Source of the DNA: Pseudomonas lini
Lineage (GTDB): Bacteria > Pseudomonadota > Gammaproteobacteria > Pseudomonadales > Pseudomonadaceae
Direction of reading: 5' to 3'
NCBI RefSeq assembly: GCF_030812475.1
Contig: NZ_JAUSSR010000005.1
Coordinates: 248,001-312,000 of the forward strand
DNA: 64,000 nt
The position numbers and the translations under genes are program-made. The notes under the pieces are model-generated. The model saw nothing but the letters and a program-made list of their open reading frames with translations. It was not told the DNA's origin and searched no databases. This document shows, piece by piece, positions 40,845-50,240 of the stretch (positions are counted from its first letter, which is position 1; every line of letters begins with the position of its first letter).

Positions 40845-41320
40845 CCGCTCCGGAAAAACTCAAGGCCATCCACGATTTGAGCGCCTTCGATTGTGGTGAT
40901 GACTCGATTAACCAATACCTGACAAAGAAAGCGTCCAAAGCCCAAGACTCCAGATTTGCCACGGTGTTCGTTACCTGCCTGAAGGGCAGCAAGACCGTGG
41001 TTGGCTATTACACGTTGTCGAGCGGAATGATCATTCGAGCAAACGTGGTGCCCAAGAAGGCGCAACGCAATTCACCCGACCAGCACCCGATCACGATTCT
41101 CGGGCGGATGGGGGTGTGCAAGTCTGCTCAAGGTACCGGGCTGTCGATCGATTTACTCAGAGACGCCATTATCCGAGCGATTGCCGCCTCCGGCGAAGTC
41201 GGATCGACCGCCTTGGTCGTCCACCCGCTGAACGAAAGGCTGGTGACACTTTATGAGAAAGCCGGATTCATCCGTAGCCCACAACTTTCTCCAATCACGA
41301 TGATGCTCCCCCTTACCTGA
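40802..41320 (+). CDS. GNAT-family toxin (TacT/AtaT-like acetyltransferase)
   Basis: This 172-residue acetyltransferase has FDCGDDSINQYLTKKASKAQ at the N-terminus, VVGYYTLSSG, ILGRMGVCKSAQGTGLSIDL (acetyl-CoA loop) and VVHPLNERLVTLYEKAGF with the catalytic-type tyrosine. Members of this toxin group acetylate aminoacyl-tRNA to stop translation (family knowledge). AAGGAG lies six bases before the ATG at 40802. It overlaps the antitoxin gene and ends 67 bp before the converging GntR gene. Confidence 0.9.
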   Translation: MSAPTAGKAASLELTAPEKLKAIHDLSAFDCGDDSINQYLTKKASKAQDSRFATVFVTCLKGSKTVVGYYTLSSGMIIRANVVPKKAQRNSPDQHPITILGRMGVCKSAQGTGLSIDLLRDAIIRAIAASGEVGSTALVVHPLNERLVTLYEKAGFIRSPQLSPITMMLPLT

Positions 41321-41387
41321 TTGACCCAGCGGATGCAGAGGGTGCCAATGGCTGCAACAACTGCCCCCAAACATGACTGGCGCCCCC

Positions 41388-42098
41388 TCACCCAACAGAC
41401 ATCTTCTCCGTCAGATTCTGCTGCAAATACGCCAAAAACCGCCGCTGAAACAGCATCGTGTGCTCATGCGCCGCGTTCTCGGCTTCATCGGGTTTGCGCG
41501 CTTCGATGGCATTGATCATTTCATCGTGGTCCCGACCCAGGCGGGTGCTCGTGCAGGCCGTGCTGATGATGTAGTCGAAGTGCAGGTGCAGCAGGCGCTG
41601 GCCTTCACCGAGCAGCTTTTCGTAGTAGCTGATGAAGTACGGATTTTTCCCGGCTTCGGCGATCGCCATGTGAAAGGCCTTGTTCCGCTCGGACATCGCC
41701 TGGAAATCACCGGTGCCGACCGCCGCGAGGTAGGCGGCGTCGGCGGCGCGGATGCGCACCAGGTCATCGTCGGTGCGCTGCAGGGCCGCCAGCCGGGTCA
41801 CCGCTCGCTGGATCAGGTCCAGGGCGGAGATGTAATTGGGGAATTCTTCGATTTCAAAGGGTGTCACCAACAGGGTGCGGTTCGGCAGGATGGTAACCAG
41901 TCCTTCGCTGATCAAGCGGGCCAGCGCATCGCGCACCGGCGACCGGGAAAGGCCGAATTGGGCGGCCAGTGAGACCTCGTCCAGCGGCATGCCCGGCTTG
42001 AGCTTCAACGTCAGGATCTGCTTGCGCAATTCTTCGTAGATATAGCGACCGCCATGGCGTTTGGCCCCGGTGGCAGCTTCAGTCGTTTCTTTGCTCAT
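41388..42098 (-). CDS. GntR-family regulator (FCD) of the hydroxyproline operon
   Basis: This 236-residue protein has a winged helix with YIYEELRKQILTLKLKPGMP and SLAAQFGLSRSPVRDALARL, then an FCD ligand domain with FHMAIAEAGKNPYFISYYEK. The frame is open to 42155, but the ATG at 42098 is closer to the conserved start. It is the last gene of the leftward block and 71 bp from the racemase gene, and so is likely co-transcribed with the catabolic genes. Repeats TGTATGCAG in the promoter of the operon (51152-51172) are possible binding sites. Hydroxyproline or a pathway intermediate is the expected effector. Confidence 0.88.
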   Translation of the reverse strand: MSKETTEAATGAKRHGGRYIYEELRKQILTLKLKPGMPLDEVSLAAQFGLSRSPVRDALARLISEGLVTILPNRTLLVTPFEIEEFPNYISALDLIQRAVTRLAALQRTDDDLVRIRAADAAYLAAVGTGDFQAMSERNKAFHMAIAEAGKNPYFISYYEKLLGEGQRLLHLHFDYIISTACTSTRLGRDHDEMINAIEARKPDEAENAAHEHTMLFQRRFLAYLQQNLTEKMSVG

Positions 42099-42169
42099 AG
42101 GGCCATGCTCTCGGCAGTGCAGGCCGGGTATCCGGCCAGCCTGCAACTTTAACATCTGCCCCGGGATAG

Positions 42170-43192
42170 TTAAAAACCTTCGCCCCAGGTATCACTCAAC
42201 ATGAAGCCGGCGGCCAACGGATCGTCCGGATCGACCCCGATCTGATGCAAGCCGTATACCCAGGCGCGCCCGGTGATGCGCGGCAGCACCGCGGGTTTTC
42301 CGGCGACTTCGGTCAGCCCCAGCAGCTCGACCTGAAACTCGCCGCCGATGGTGGAGCGCGAAGTGAGCTTGTTTCCCACTTCGACCAGGCCGCGCGCACT
42401 CAAGGTCGCCAGATTGGCCGAACTGCCCGTGCCGCAGGGCGAGCGGTCAACCCGCCCGGGCGGCAGCGTGGTGCAGGTCTGGTAGGTGCGCGGGTCCAGA
42501 CGGTTGCGGAACATCACGTAGGCCACCTCGTTGAGCGCCTTGAACAACGGATGACTGACCTTGACCTGCTCATTGATCAGGCCTTTGAGGCGCACACCCT
42601 GGGTCGCCAGTTCGCGGGCGTTTTCCGGAGCGATGGTCAAGCCGACCTGGTCGACATCGACCAGCGCGTAATACACGCCGCCGAACGCGATATCGGCCTT
42701 GATGCTGCCAAACTGCTCTGTCTGGATCGGCACATCCAGCTGTTCGACAAAAGACGGCACCATATCCAGCGAGACACTGCGGCAACGTCCGTCTTCACAC
42801 TGGGCGTGGGCGGTCACTAAACCGGCAGGGGTGTCCAGCACCACCGTGGTCATCGGTTCCACCATCGGCAACAGGCCCAACTCCAGCAGCGCGGTGACCA
42901 CGCAAATGCAATTGCTGCCGGACATGGGGTGCGCCTTGTCCGCCTGGAGTACGATGAAGCCGGCCTGGGCTTCGGGCCGGGTCGGTGGCAACAGCAGGTT
43001 CACCGACATCTGCAGGCAACCGCGCGGCTCCAGGATCACCAGCTTCCTGAGGCTGTCGTCGACTTCGTTGATGTAGTTCATCTTGTCGAGCATGGTCTTG
43101 CCGGGGATATCGATGACGCCACCGGTGATGACCTTGCCGATCTCGCCTTCGCAATGGACATCGGCCAGTTGCAGGGTTCTTTTCCAACGCAT
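42170..43192 (-). CDS. Proline racemase superfamily enzyme, Ser/Cys type (3- or 4-hydroxyproline)
   Basis: This 340-residue enzyme of the proline racemase superfamily has MSGSN where the first catalytic Cys usually stands (Ser91 in MCGH position), and [12 protein letters not shown] with Cys253 at the second. It should therefore act as a trans-3-hydroxy-L-proline dehydratase, or a Ser/Cys 4-hydroxyproline epimerase; the split between these is not decided by this pair alone. The ATG at 43192 has AAGGAG six bases upstream; the frame opens at 43225. It is the second superfamily member in the operon, next to the aldehyde dehydrogenase (11-bp gap), and would let the cell use 3-hydroxyproline besides the 4-isomer. 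Confidence 0.88.
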   Translation of the reverse strand: MRWKRTLQLADVHCEGEIGKVITGGVIDIPGKTMLDKMNYINEVDDSLRKLVILEPRGCLQMSVNLLLPPTRPEAQAGFIVLQADKAHPMSGSNCICVVTALLELGLLPMVEPMTTVVLDTPAGLVTAHAQCEDGRCRSVSLDMVPSFVEQLDVPIQTEQFGSIKADIAFGGVYYALVDVDQVGLTIAPENARELATQGVRLKGLINEQVKVSHPLFKALNEVAYVMFRNRLDPRTYQTCTTLPPGRVDRSPCGTGSSANLATLSARGLVEVGNKLTSRSTIGGEFQVELLGLTEVAGKPAVLPRITGRAWVYGLHQIGVDPDDPLAAGFMLSDTWGEGF

Positions 43193-43203
43193 GAAAGGCT
43201 CCT

Positions 43204-44685
43204 TTACTTGATGTACCAGCCCCAAGGCTGCTCGCTGTCATACCGGGTGATCTGCTTGGTTTCCAGGTAGTTGTTCAAGCCCCACTCCCCCAGCTCGCGA
43301 CCGATACCGCTTTGTTTGTAACCGCCCCAGGGGGCTTCGGTAAAGGTCGGTTGCGAGCAGTTGATCCAGACGATCCCCGCGCGCAGACGGCGAGCTACGC
43401 GCTCGGCCCGTTCAAGGTCGCGCGACATTACCGCGGCGGCGAGGCCGAAGCGTGAGTCGTTGGCACTGCGCAGTGCCTCGGCTTCGCCGTCGAAAGGACG
43501 CACACAGACCACCGGACCGAAGATTTCCTCTTTCCAGATCCAGCTGTCTTCCGGCACATCGGCGAAGATCGCCGGGGTCAGGAAATAACCCTTGTCGCAA
43601 TGCGCGGGGCGAGTGCCGCCGGTAAGGAGCGTCGCCCCCTCTTCCCGGCCACGGGCGATGGCTGCCAGGACCTTGTCATACTGGCCGCGACTCACCAACG
43701 GGCCAAGCAGCACGCCCTCCTCCATCCCGTTACCGATGCTCAGGCGCTCGGTCTGTTCCACCAGACGCTTGAGCAGCGGCTCATATAAATTCCGCTGCAC
43801 CAGCACCCGGGAGGTGGCCGAACACACTTCGCCCTGGTTCCAGAAAATCCCGAACATGATCCATTCGACCGCGGCTTCGATATCGCTGTCATCGAAAATG
43901 ATGAAAGGCGACTTGCCGCCCAGTTCCAGGCTGAGGTTTTTGATATCCCGGGCCGCCGCCTGCATGATCCGGGTGCCGGTCGGAACGCTGCCGGTGAACG
44001 CCAGCTTGTCGATGCCAGGATGCTCGCTCAACGGTGCGCCGGCGTCTTGCCCCAGGCCGGTCACGACATTGAGCACACCGGCGGGCAAGCCGGCCTGGTG
44101 GGCGATGTCCGCCAGCTCGAGGGCGGTCAAGGGTGTCAGCTCCGAGGGTTTGAGCACCATGCAGCAACCGGCGGCCAGGGCCGGAGCGACTTTCCAGGCG
44201 GCCATCAGCATCGGAAAATTCCACGGAATGATGGCCCCGGCGACTCCCACCGGTTCTTTACGGGCGACTGAGGTGAAGCGTTCATCGGCCAGAGCGATGT
44301 TCTGTTCACGCTGACCGTCGAGGTTGTCAGCCAGGTCGGCATAGAAATCGAAACAGCCCGCGGTATCACCGATATCCCACAGGGCCTCGGGCAATGGCTT
44401 GCCGTTGTCGCGAACTTCCAGCGCAGCCAGCTCGTCCTGGCGCTCGCGAATGCCGTTGGCGATTGCCCGCAGGATCATCGCGCGTTCGGCGCCGCTCATG
44501 TGCGGCCACGGACCTTCATCGAAGGCGCGGCGCGCGGCCTTGACTGCCAGATCGACGTCTTGCGCCGTGGCCGCCGCCACCTGGGTGATGACCGACTCAT
44601 CGCTGGGGTCGATCGTGGCAAAGGTGCCGCCTTGTTGCGGGCGAACCCACTGGCCGTCGATATAGAGCTGATCATGGGATTTCAT
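43204..44685 (-). CDS. Aldehyde dehydrogenase (likely 2-oxoglutarate semialdehyde)
   Basis: This 493-residue NAD(P)-dependent aldehyde dehydrogenase has the full catalytic set: PWNFP (Asn156), LELGGKSP (Glu254) and GEVCSATSR (Cys288). GGAG lies seven bases before the ATG. Sequence resemblance is to the betaine/gamma-glutamyl-aminobutyraldehyde group as well as to 2-oxoglutarate semialdehyde dehydrogenases. In this operon the expected substrate is 2,5-dioxopentanoate (2-oxoglutarate semialdehyde), the product of the DapA-like deaminase, giving 2-oxoglutarate. It overlaps the FAD-enzyme gene by four bases. Confidence 0.9.
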   Translation of the reverse strand: MKSHDQLYIDGQWVRPQQGGTFATIDPSDESVITQVAAATAQDVDLAVKAARRAFDEGPWPHMSGAERAMILRAIANGIRERQDELAALEVRDNGKPLPEALWDIGDTAGCFDFYADLADNLDGQREQNIALADERFTSVARKEPVGVAGAIIPWNFPMLMAAWKVAPALAAGCCMVLKPSELTPLTALELADIAHQAGLPAGVLNVVTGLGQDAGAPLSEHPGIDKLAFTGSVPTGTRIMQAAARDIKNLSLELGGKSPFIIFDDSDIEAAVEWIMFGIFWNQGEVCSATSRVLVQRNLYEPLLKRLVEQTERLSIGNGMEEGVLLGPLVSRGQYDKVLAAIARGREEGATLLTGGTRPAHCDKGYFLTPAIFADVPEDSWIWKEEIFGPVVCVRPFDGEAEALRSANDSRFGLAAAVMSRDLERAERVARRLRAGIVWINCSQPTFTEAPWGGYKQSGIGRELGEWGLNNYLETKQITRYDSEQPWGWYIK

Positions 44686-45980
44686 GCAGAGTCTCCAAAA
44701 AAGGCAAAGCGTTTGGCGCTGAAGGGGTTCAAGTCCTGGGCGGGGGGGCGACCGGCGACCAGGTCGGCAATCAGGCGCCCGGTCGTCGCGCCCAGGGTCA
44801 GGCCGAGCTGGCCGTGGCCAAAGGCGAGGAACACGTTCGACAGCCGGCTGCTGCGATCGATGACCGGCTTGGTGTCGGGAAGAAACGGCCGGTAGCCGAC
44901 CCCGTACTCGACGTTGTCCAGGCGCAGTTGCGGCAGAATTTTTCGCGCTTTCTCGAGAATGATATCGGCGCGCTTGAAGTTGGGTTGGGCATTCGGGCTG
45001 GCGAACTCGATGGTGCCGCCGATCTGCAGGCCGCGGGTCATCGGGCTGAAGCAGAAACCGCCATCGGCGTAGATCACCGAATGACGCACGTCCACCTCCG
45101 GGGTCGGCAACAGCACCTGGTAGCCGGCGATGCCCGCCAGGGGAACCTGGGCACCGATCTGTTCGAAGAATTGTCGCGAACCGGTGCCCGCGGCGATCAC
45201 CACTTGGTCGGCGGCGTAGCGCTCACCGTTGGTCAGGGTGACGCCGCTGGCCCGGCCGGCCTGTTCATCAAGCCTTTTCACCTGGGCGCGCACTCGCAGG
45301 CCCCCTTGATCGATAAAACTTTGCGTCAGTGCCGCGATGAAGCCCTCGGTGTCGCTGACGGCGCGCCAGTCGGGAAACAGCAGGCCATGGCTGAATTTGC
45401 CGGCCAGCGCAGGTTCCAGGTCCGCGATAGCCGCACGGTCCAGCACTTCGGACTTGAAGCCCAAGGCTTTGCGCAGCTCAAGGTGAGGCTCTTCGTGAGC
45501 CAGCCCCGCCGGGGTGTCGAACAGTTCGATGATCGGCTTCTGCCCCATGAGCGTCTTGTCCGGGCAGGCGTCGAGCAAGGGCGCGTAGTCTTCGTAGACA
45601 TGGTGCGTCAGGGTTGCCATGTCTTCGGAAATTTCGACAATTTTCGAGTGCCGGGCACAGGCCAGGAATCGCAGGAACCACGGCAGAATGCCGGGCAAGG
45701 CGCCGGGTCTGAGCGCCAGCGGGCCTTTCTGGTCGAGCAGCCAGCCGGGGATTTTTTTCAGGATGCCGGGCTTGGACAGCGGGATCACCTCGCTGACTGC
45801 CATTTGCCCGCAACTCCACTTGGCGGTGCTGTCCCCCGCCGCCGCCGGGTCGATCAGCGTGACCGAATAACCTTCCCGTTGCAGGTACAATGCGCAACAG
45901 ACGCCAACGATGCCGCCACCGACCACCACGGCGTTTTCGCGCGCCGCGGGTTGCGGGGCAAGTGACTGCAAAGGTGTCAT
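44682..45980 (-). CDS. FAD-dependent D-hydroxyproline dehydrogenase (DadA-like)
   Basis: This 432-residue flavoprotein is a D-amino-acid-dehydrogenase-like (DAO family) enzyme. It has the FAD-binding [20 protein letters not shown] near residue 19, [17 protein letters not shown], and the C-terminal [20 protein letters not shown] with [13 protein letters not shown]. In hydroxyproline breakdown the equivalent enzyme oxidises cis-4-hydroxy-D-proline to pyrroline-4-hydroxy-2-carboxylate. The ATG at 45980 overlaps the stop of the epimerase gene (ATGA); the frame opens earlier at 46088. It has no beta or gamma companion genes, so it is the single-chain type. Confidence 0.9.
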   Translation of the reverse strand: MTPLQSLAPQPAARENAVVVGGGIVGVCCALYLQREGYSVTLIDPAAAGDSTAKWSCGQMAVSEVIPLSKPGILKKIPGWLLDQKGPLALRPGALPGILPWFLRFLACARHSKIVEISEDMATLTHHVYEDYAPLLDACPDKTLMGQKPIIELFDTPAGLAHEEPHLELRKALGFKSEVLDRAAIADLEPALAGKFSHGLLFPDWRAVSDTEGFIAALTQSFIDQGGLRVRAQVKRLDEQAGRASGVTLTNGERYAADQVVIAAGTGSRQFFEQIGAQVPLAGIAGYQVLLPTPEVDVRHSVIYADGGFCFSPMTRGLQIGGTIEFASPNAQPNFKRADIILEKARKILPQLRLDNVEYGVGYRPFLPDTKPVIDRSSRLSNVFLAFGHGQLGLTLGATTGRLIADLVAGRPPAQDLNPFSAKRFAFFGDSA

Positions 45981-47020
45981 AGGGAAATCTCTCGGGCTGA
46001 GGCCGGCGCGGCGAAATCTTCCAGATTGAAGCCGTCCCACCAGGGTTGGGTATCGTCGACAATAAACTCTGCGCGGCCGGTGATCCATGCGCGCCCTTCG
46101 ATACTGGGGCGAATCGCCGCCTGGCCATTTTCCAGTTCGAGCTGCTGCGCCACACGCCCCACGAAAAAACTGCCGATCAGGCTTTCATGGCGATAGGCAG
46201 CCTCGGCGGCGAGCCAGCCACGGGCGAAGCGCTGTGCGACCCGGGCCGAACTGCCGGTGCCGCAAGGGGAACGATCGATCAGACTGGCGCCGGCAATCAC
46301 CACCGCCCGTCCCTGGGCCTCGGCCGACAGTGGCGAGCCTGTCCACATGCAGTGCTTGACCCCCTTGATCGCCGGATTCTCCGGGTGGATCACCTCAACG
46401 GTCCGGTTGACCAGAGCCTGCATGTCCCGCCCCCATTCCAGCAGTTGTTGCGGGCCGAAATGCTCACAGCCGGGATAATTGGGCTGCACCTCGACGATCG
46501 GATAAAAGTTGCCGCCGTAGGCGATGTCGACCTTCAACATGCCCAGCGGCGGGAAGTCGATGACTAGGTCACGGTGCAGCAAAAAGGACGGCACATTGGT
46601 GAAGCACACCGAACTGACTTTCTCGCCGGTGCGGGTGTAAGTGGCGTGAATCTGTCCCGCTGGTACATCCACCACCACGGTGCCCGGCACCTTGGGCTCG
46701 ATCAGGCCGGCCTCGAGCGCGAAGGTAATGGAACCCAGGGTGGCATGCCCGCACATCGGCAGGCAGCCGGAAGTCTCGATAAACAGCAAACTGAAGTCAC
46801 TGTCCGCGCGCATCGGCGGATAGAAAATCGTTCCCGACATATGCGAATGGCCGCGAGGCTCGAGCATCAAGGCGCGGCGGACCCAGTCGAATTCGGCGAT
46901 GAAATGTTCACGCCGTTCGCTCATGGTCCGGCCCTTGAGCCCCGGAGCGCCGGCGATCACCATGCGCACCGGCATGCCTTCGGTATGGCCTTCGATGCAA
47001 GTAAAAACGTGTCGGGTCAT
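45977..47020 (-). CDS. 4-hydroxyproline 2-epimerase (Cys/Cys type)
   Basis: This 347-residue proline racemase superfamily enzyme has both catalytic cysteines: Cys90 in MCGHAT and Cys253 in [12 protein letters not shown]. It begins with [14 protein letters not shown], typical of 4-hydroxyproline epimerases, which convert trans-4-hydroxy-L-proline to cis-4-hydroxy-D-proline. GGAG lies seven bases before the ATG. It sits between the deaminase and FAD-enzyme genes, in the right position for the first step. Confidence 0.92.
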   Translation of the reverse strand: MTRHVFTCIEGHTEGMPVRMVIAGAPGLKGRTMSERREHFIAEFDWVRRALMLEPRGHSHMSGTIFYPPMRADSDFSLLFIETSGCLPMCGHATLGSITFALEAGLIEPKVPGTVVVDVPAGQIHATYTRTGEKVSSVCFTNVPSFLLHRDLVIDFPPLGMLKVDIAYGGNFYPIVEVQPNYPGCEHFGPQQLLEWGRDMQALVNRTVEVIHPENPAIKGVKHCMWTGSPLSAEAQGRAVVIAGASLIDRSPCGTGSSARVAQRFARGWLAAEAAYRHESLIGSFFVGRVAQQLELENGQAAIRPSIEGRAWITGRAEFIVDDTQPWWDGFNLEDFAAPASAREISL

Positions 47021-47077
47021 GTCATATCTCCGTAGAACCGCAGCGGCCGGCCAAGACGACCGCTGCGGCAGGCGCCC

Positions 47078-47959
47078 TTAAACCTGGGCCAGTTCGAACG
47101 CCTTGCGAAAGCCGGCCTTCTCTTCAGTGGTCAACGGTTGCAGCGGCATCCGCGCATTGCCGGCTTGGAAGCCTGCCAGCTCGCAGCCGTACTTGACCTT
47201 CTGAATGAACTTGCCCGATTCCATGTCGGCCAATACCGGGAACAGCGAACGCACGATGGCCTGGGCACCGGCCAGATCGCCGCTGCTGTACCGGGTGTAA
47301 AAATCGCAGACCTGTTGCGTCAGGCAGTTGGCCGGGCCGCAGATCCAGCTGGTGGCGCCCCACAGGAAGAAGTCCAGGGCCTGGTCGTCGGAACCGCAGG
47401 ACAGCTGATAGTGATCCTTGTAGGTGCCGCCGATTTCGATGGCGCGCAACAGGTTGCCGCTGCTTTCCTTGATGCCGATCACGCGCTTGTGGTCCTTGAA
47501 GGCCTCCAGCACGCCGAAGCCGACTTCAACGTTGGTGCGAACCGGGTAGTTGTACAAGACCACGTTGATATCGGGCGCTGCGTCCAGAATCGCCTGGTAG
47601 TGACCGATCAGCTCCTCTTGGGAAGGCAGTGCGTAATAAGGTGGCGCAATCAGCAGGTTGGTGTAGCCCGCGTCCTGCGTCTGCTTGACCTGCTCGATGA
47701 CCTCACGGGTGCAGGAGCCGTTGGCACCGGCGATCAGCAGGCCACGGTCGCCCACCACTTCGCGTACGGTGGCCAGGACCTGGCGCCGCTCTTGATTGGT
47801 CAGGGCGTAATACTCGCCGGTGGAGCCCAGCGGCACGAAGCCTTTGACGCCAGCCTTGAGTTGAAACTCGATAATGTTGGAGAGCATGTCGTGGTCGACA
47901 TTGCCGGCCTTGTCAAAAGGTGTGACCAGGGCAGGCAGGATGCCTTTGAGTTGAGTCAT
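47078..47959 (-). CDS. DapA-family pyrroline-4-hydroxy-2-carboxylate deaminase
   Basis: This 293-residue Schiff-base enzyme of the DapA/NAL superfamily has GSTGEYYALTNQERRQV, catalytic Lys164 in IGIKESSG and Tyr136 in LYNYPV. It is named by many annotators as dihydrodipicolinate synthase. The setting between the epimerase and the ABC transporter genes fits the deaminase that converts pyrroline-4-hydroxy-2-carboxylate to 2-oxoglutarate semialdehyde. The ATG at 47959 has GGAG eight bases upstream; the frame opens at 48007 inside the permease gene. Confidence 0.9.
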   Translation of the reverse strand: MTQLKGILPALVTPFDKAGNVDHDMLSNIIEFQLKAGVKGFVPLGSTGEYYALTNQERRQVLATVREVVGDRGLLIAGANGSCTREVIEQVKQTQDAGYTNLLIAPPYYALPSQEELIGHYQAILDAAPDINVVLYNYPVRTNVEVGFGVLEAFKDHKRVIGIKESSGNLLRAIEIGGTYKDHYQLSCGSDDQALDFFLWGATSWICGPANCLTQQVCDFYTRYSSGDLAGAQAIVRSLFPVLADMESGKFIQKVKYGCELAGFQAGNARMPLQPLTTEEKAGFRKAFELAQV

Positions 47960-47996
47960 TGAAGACGCTCCACTTGGGTTGGATGACAGGGTTGGG

Positions 47997-48662
47997 TCAG
48001 TACGCATAACGTCGCAGCATCCGTGTCTCGATCACGCCGACCAGACGGGTCAGCGGAAAGGCCACGAGGAAATAGATCACCGCCACCGCCGAAAGAAACT
48101 CGACCGGGCGCGCGGTGCTGTTGGAGATGTTCTGGCCGACGAACATCAGGTCGGCGATTCCCACCGAGGAAATCAGCGCGCTCTCCTTGAACAGCGACAC
48201 TACATTGGAGAGCAGCGGTGGAATGCCCCGGAGCAACGCCTGGGGAAACACCACGAAGATCGTCTTGTTCCACGAAGCCAGCCCCAATGCGACGCAAGCA
48301 TCGTGCTGTTCCCCGGGGATGGATTTGAGCGCGCCGCGAAAGGTCTCGCTGGTGATCGCGGTCATGTACAGGGTCAGCGCCAGCAGCACCGACACGTAGG
48401 GCGGTACGTCGAGGCCGAACACCACCGGAAAGCAGAAGAACACCCAGAACAGCTGGATCAGCAGCGGCGTACCGCGGAACAGCTCCACATAGAGCCCGGC
48501 GGGAACACTGAGCCAGCGACGGCGGGATGCGCGTAACAGGCTCAACAGAAAACCGCACAGACTGCCGAGGATGGCACAGCCCACGGTGAACGCCAGGGTC
48601 AATGCCAACCCCTGCAGCAAGGCTTGCCAATAAAAGAACACCACGGTGAAATCGAGATTCAT
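47997..48662 (-). CDS. Polar amino-acid ABC permease 1 (HisM type)
   Basis: This 221-residue permease of the polar amino-acid family has about five hydrophobic segments and the family block VELFRGTPLLIQLFWVFF near residue 60. The EAA loop is ACVALGLASWNKTIFVVFPQ. GAGGAG lies six bases before the ATG at 48662. It is ten bases downstream of permease 2, and the pair form the transmembrane part of the hydroxyproline importer. Confidence 0.92.
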   Translation of the reverse strand: MNLDFTVVFFYWQALLQGLALTLAFTVGCAILGSLCGFLLSLLRASRRRWLSVPAGLYVELFRGTPLLIQLFWVFFCFPVVFGLDVPPYVSVLLALTLYMTAITSETFRGALKSIPGEQHDACVALGLASWNKTIFVVFPQALLRGIPPLLSNVVSLFKESALISSVGIADLMFVGQNISNSTARPVEFLSAVAVIYFLVAFPLTRLVGVIETRMLRRYAY

Positions 48663-48672
48663 GACAGTCTCC

Positions 48673-49344
48673 TCAGCGCGCGAGCGCAGCGTCCTGGCGC
48701 CGTTCCAGCCACTGCACGAACTGGGCAATCGGCAGCGACAGGGCGAAGTAGATGAGCGCGATCAGCGAGTAGGTTTCCAGCGGGCGGTAGGCTTCGGTGG
48801 CAATGCTCTTGCCGACGTACATCAGGTCCGCCACGGCGACGATCGCCACCAGCGCGCTTTGCTGAAGGATCGAGATGCCGTTGGTCATCAATACCGGGAT
48901 GGCACTGCGCAGCGCTTGCGGAAGGATCACGTAGAGCGTGCGCTGCCAGGGACGCAGGCCCAATGCGACGCAGGCATCCAGGTGTTCCCGAGGGACCGCC
49001 TGCACGCCGGCCCGATAGGCTTCGGCGTTGAACGCCGTGAGGTTCAGCCCCAGGGCGAGCACCCCCATGGTGATGGGGTCGATGAACACGTCGAAAAGCA
49101 TCGGCACGCAGTAGAAGAACCAGACGATCTGCAGCAGCACCGGGGTGCAGCGGAAGAACTCGATGAACAGCTGGGCCGGCCAACGCAGGAAAAACCAGCG
49201 ACTCAAGGTCAGCAGGCACAGGCCGAAGCCGAGTACCAGGCCGACAATGTTCGATACCAGTGCCAGTTGCAGGGTGACTTTCAGGCCGTCCCACAACAAA
49301 CCGAAGTTGCCATTGAGAAAGCTGAAGTCGAATTGATAATTCAT
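48673..49344 (-). CDS. Polar amino-acid ABC permease 2 (HisQ/M type)
   Basis: This 223-residue permease of the same family as its neighbour has the block IEFFRCTPVLLQIVWFFYCV, and the EAA loop ACVALGLRPWQRTLYVILPQ, with about five hydrophobic segments. GAGGAA lies six bases before the ATG at 49344. The longer frame to 49518 runs inside the ATPase gene and is not real. Together with permease 1 it forms a heterodimeric channel. Confidence 0.92.
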   Translation of the reverse strand: MNYQFDFSFLNGNFGLLWDGLKVTLQLALVSNIVGLVLGFGLCLLTLSRWFFLRWPAQLFIEFFRCTPVLLQIVWFFYCVPMLFDVFIDPITMGVLALGLNLTAFNAEAYRAGVQAVPREHLDACVALGLRPWQRTLYVILPQALRSAIPVLMTNGISILQQSALVAIVAVADLMYVGKSIATEAYRPLETYSLIALIYFALSLPIAQFVQWLERRQDAALAR

Positions 49345-49366
49345 GGCCGTTTCCTCACTCAGAGCA

Positions 49367-50188
49367 TCAGTCCAGGTGCAGCACTTTTTCCAGGAACTCG
49401 CGGGTGCGCGGTTCTCTGGGCTGAGTGAACAACTGATCGGGATGGCCTTGCTCGACCACTTTGCCATTGGCGCAAAACACCACGCGGGTGGCGATATGGC
49501 GGGCGAAGTGCATGTCATGGGTGACGATGATCATGGCCATCTTCTGTTCGGCCAGTTGCAGCATCACGTTCTGCACCTCGATGACCATTTCAGGGTCGAG
49601 TGCCGAAGTGACCTCATCGAACAGCATCAGCTTGGGCTCGAGCATCAGGGCCCGGGCAATCGCCACCCGTTGCTTCTGGCCACCGGATAACTGGCTGGGA
49701 TAGACCTCGAGCTTGCTCTCCAGGCCCAGCCGCGCCAGCAAGGCCCGGGCTTTTTCGGTCGCCTGGGCCTTCGACAGGCCATGCACTTTCATCGGCGCCA
49801 GGATCAGGTTGCCCAGCACCGACAGGTGCGGAAACAACGTGTAATGCTGAAACACCATGCCGACCTGGGTTTGCAGCGAGCAGTCCATGGGCTTGCCTTT
49901 GCCCCGGGCATTGCCATCGATATAGGGTTTGCCCTGGAATCGAATGGTTCCGCCCTGGATGCTTTCGAGCCCCATCATCACCCGCAGCAAAGAGCTCTTG
50001 CCGCTGCCGCTGGGACCGATGATCACCAGGCGGTCGTCAGCGCGCATGTCCAGGTCCAGGTGGTCCATCACCACCAGGTTTTCGCCGTAGGATTTGTAGA
50101 CGTCGCGCAGTTGGATGAACTCGCTGCTCTCGGTTTCACAGGCGTGCAGGGGCCGTGGCGGCACGGCCGCCAGATTGGAAGCTTTCAT
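49367..50188 (-). CDS. Polar amino-acid ABC ATP-binding protein
   Basis: This 273-residue ATPase has Walker A GPSGSGKSS, signature LSGGQKQR, Walker B LMLFDEVTSALD and switch histidine IIVTHDM. GGAG lies eight bases before the ATG at 50188. It resembles HisP/GlnQ-type ATPases, with about 25 extra residues before the usual start. It powers the two permeases. Confidence 0.93.
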   Translation of the reverse strand: MKASNLAAVPPRPLHACETESSEFIQLRDVYKSYGENLVVMDHLDLDMRADDRLVIIGPSGSGKSSLLRVMMGLESIQGGTIRFQGKPYIDGNARGKGKPMDCSLQTQVGMVFQHYTLFPHLSVLGNLILAPMKVHGLSKAQATEKARALLARLGLESKLEVYPSQLSGGQKQRVAIARALMLEPKLMLFDEVTSALDPEMVIEVQNVMLQLAEQKMAMIIVTHDMHFARHIATRVVFCANGKVVEQGHPDQLFTQPREPRTREFLEKVLHLD

Positions 50189-50240
50189 CGAACATTCTCC
50201 GGGAGCGCGCAGCTCGCTGCGCGCTCGACATCGGCGGGGT

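Noticed and set aside
47078..47959. Dihydrodipicolinate synthase for lysine synthesis
   Set aside because: The DapA-like fold is right, but the gene lies within a hydroxyproline uptake and catabolism operon, so the deaminase role is a better fit.
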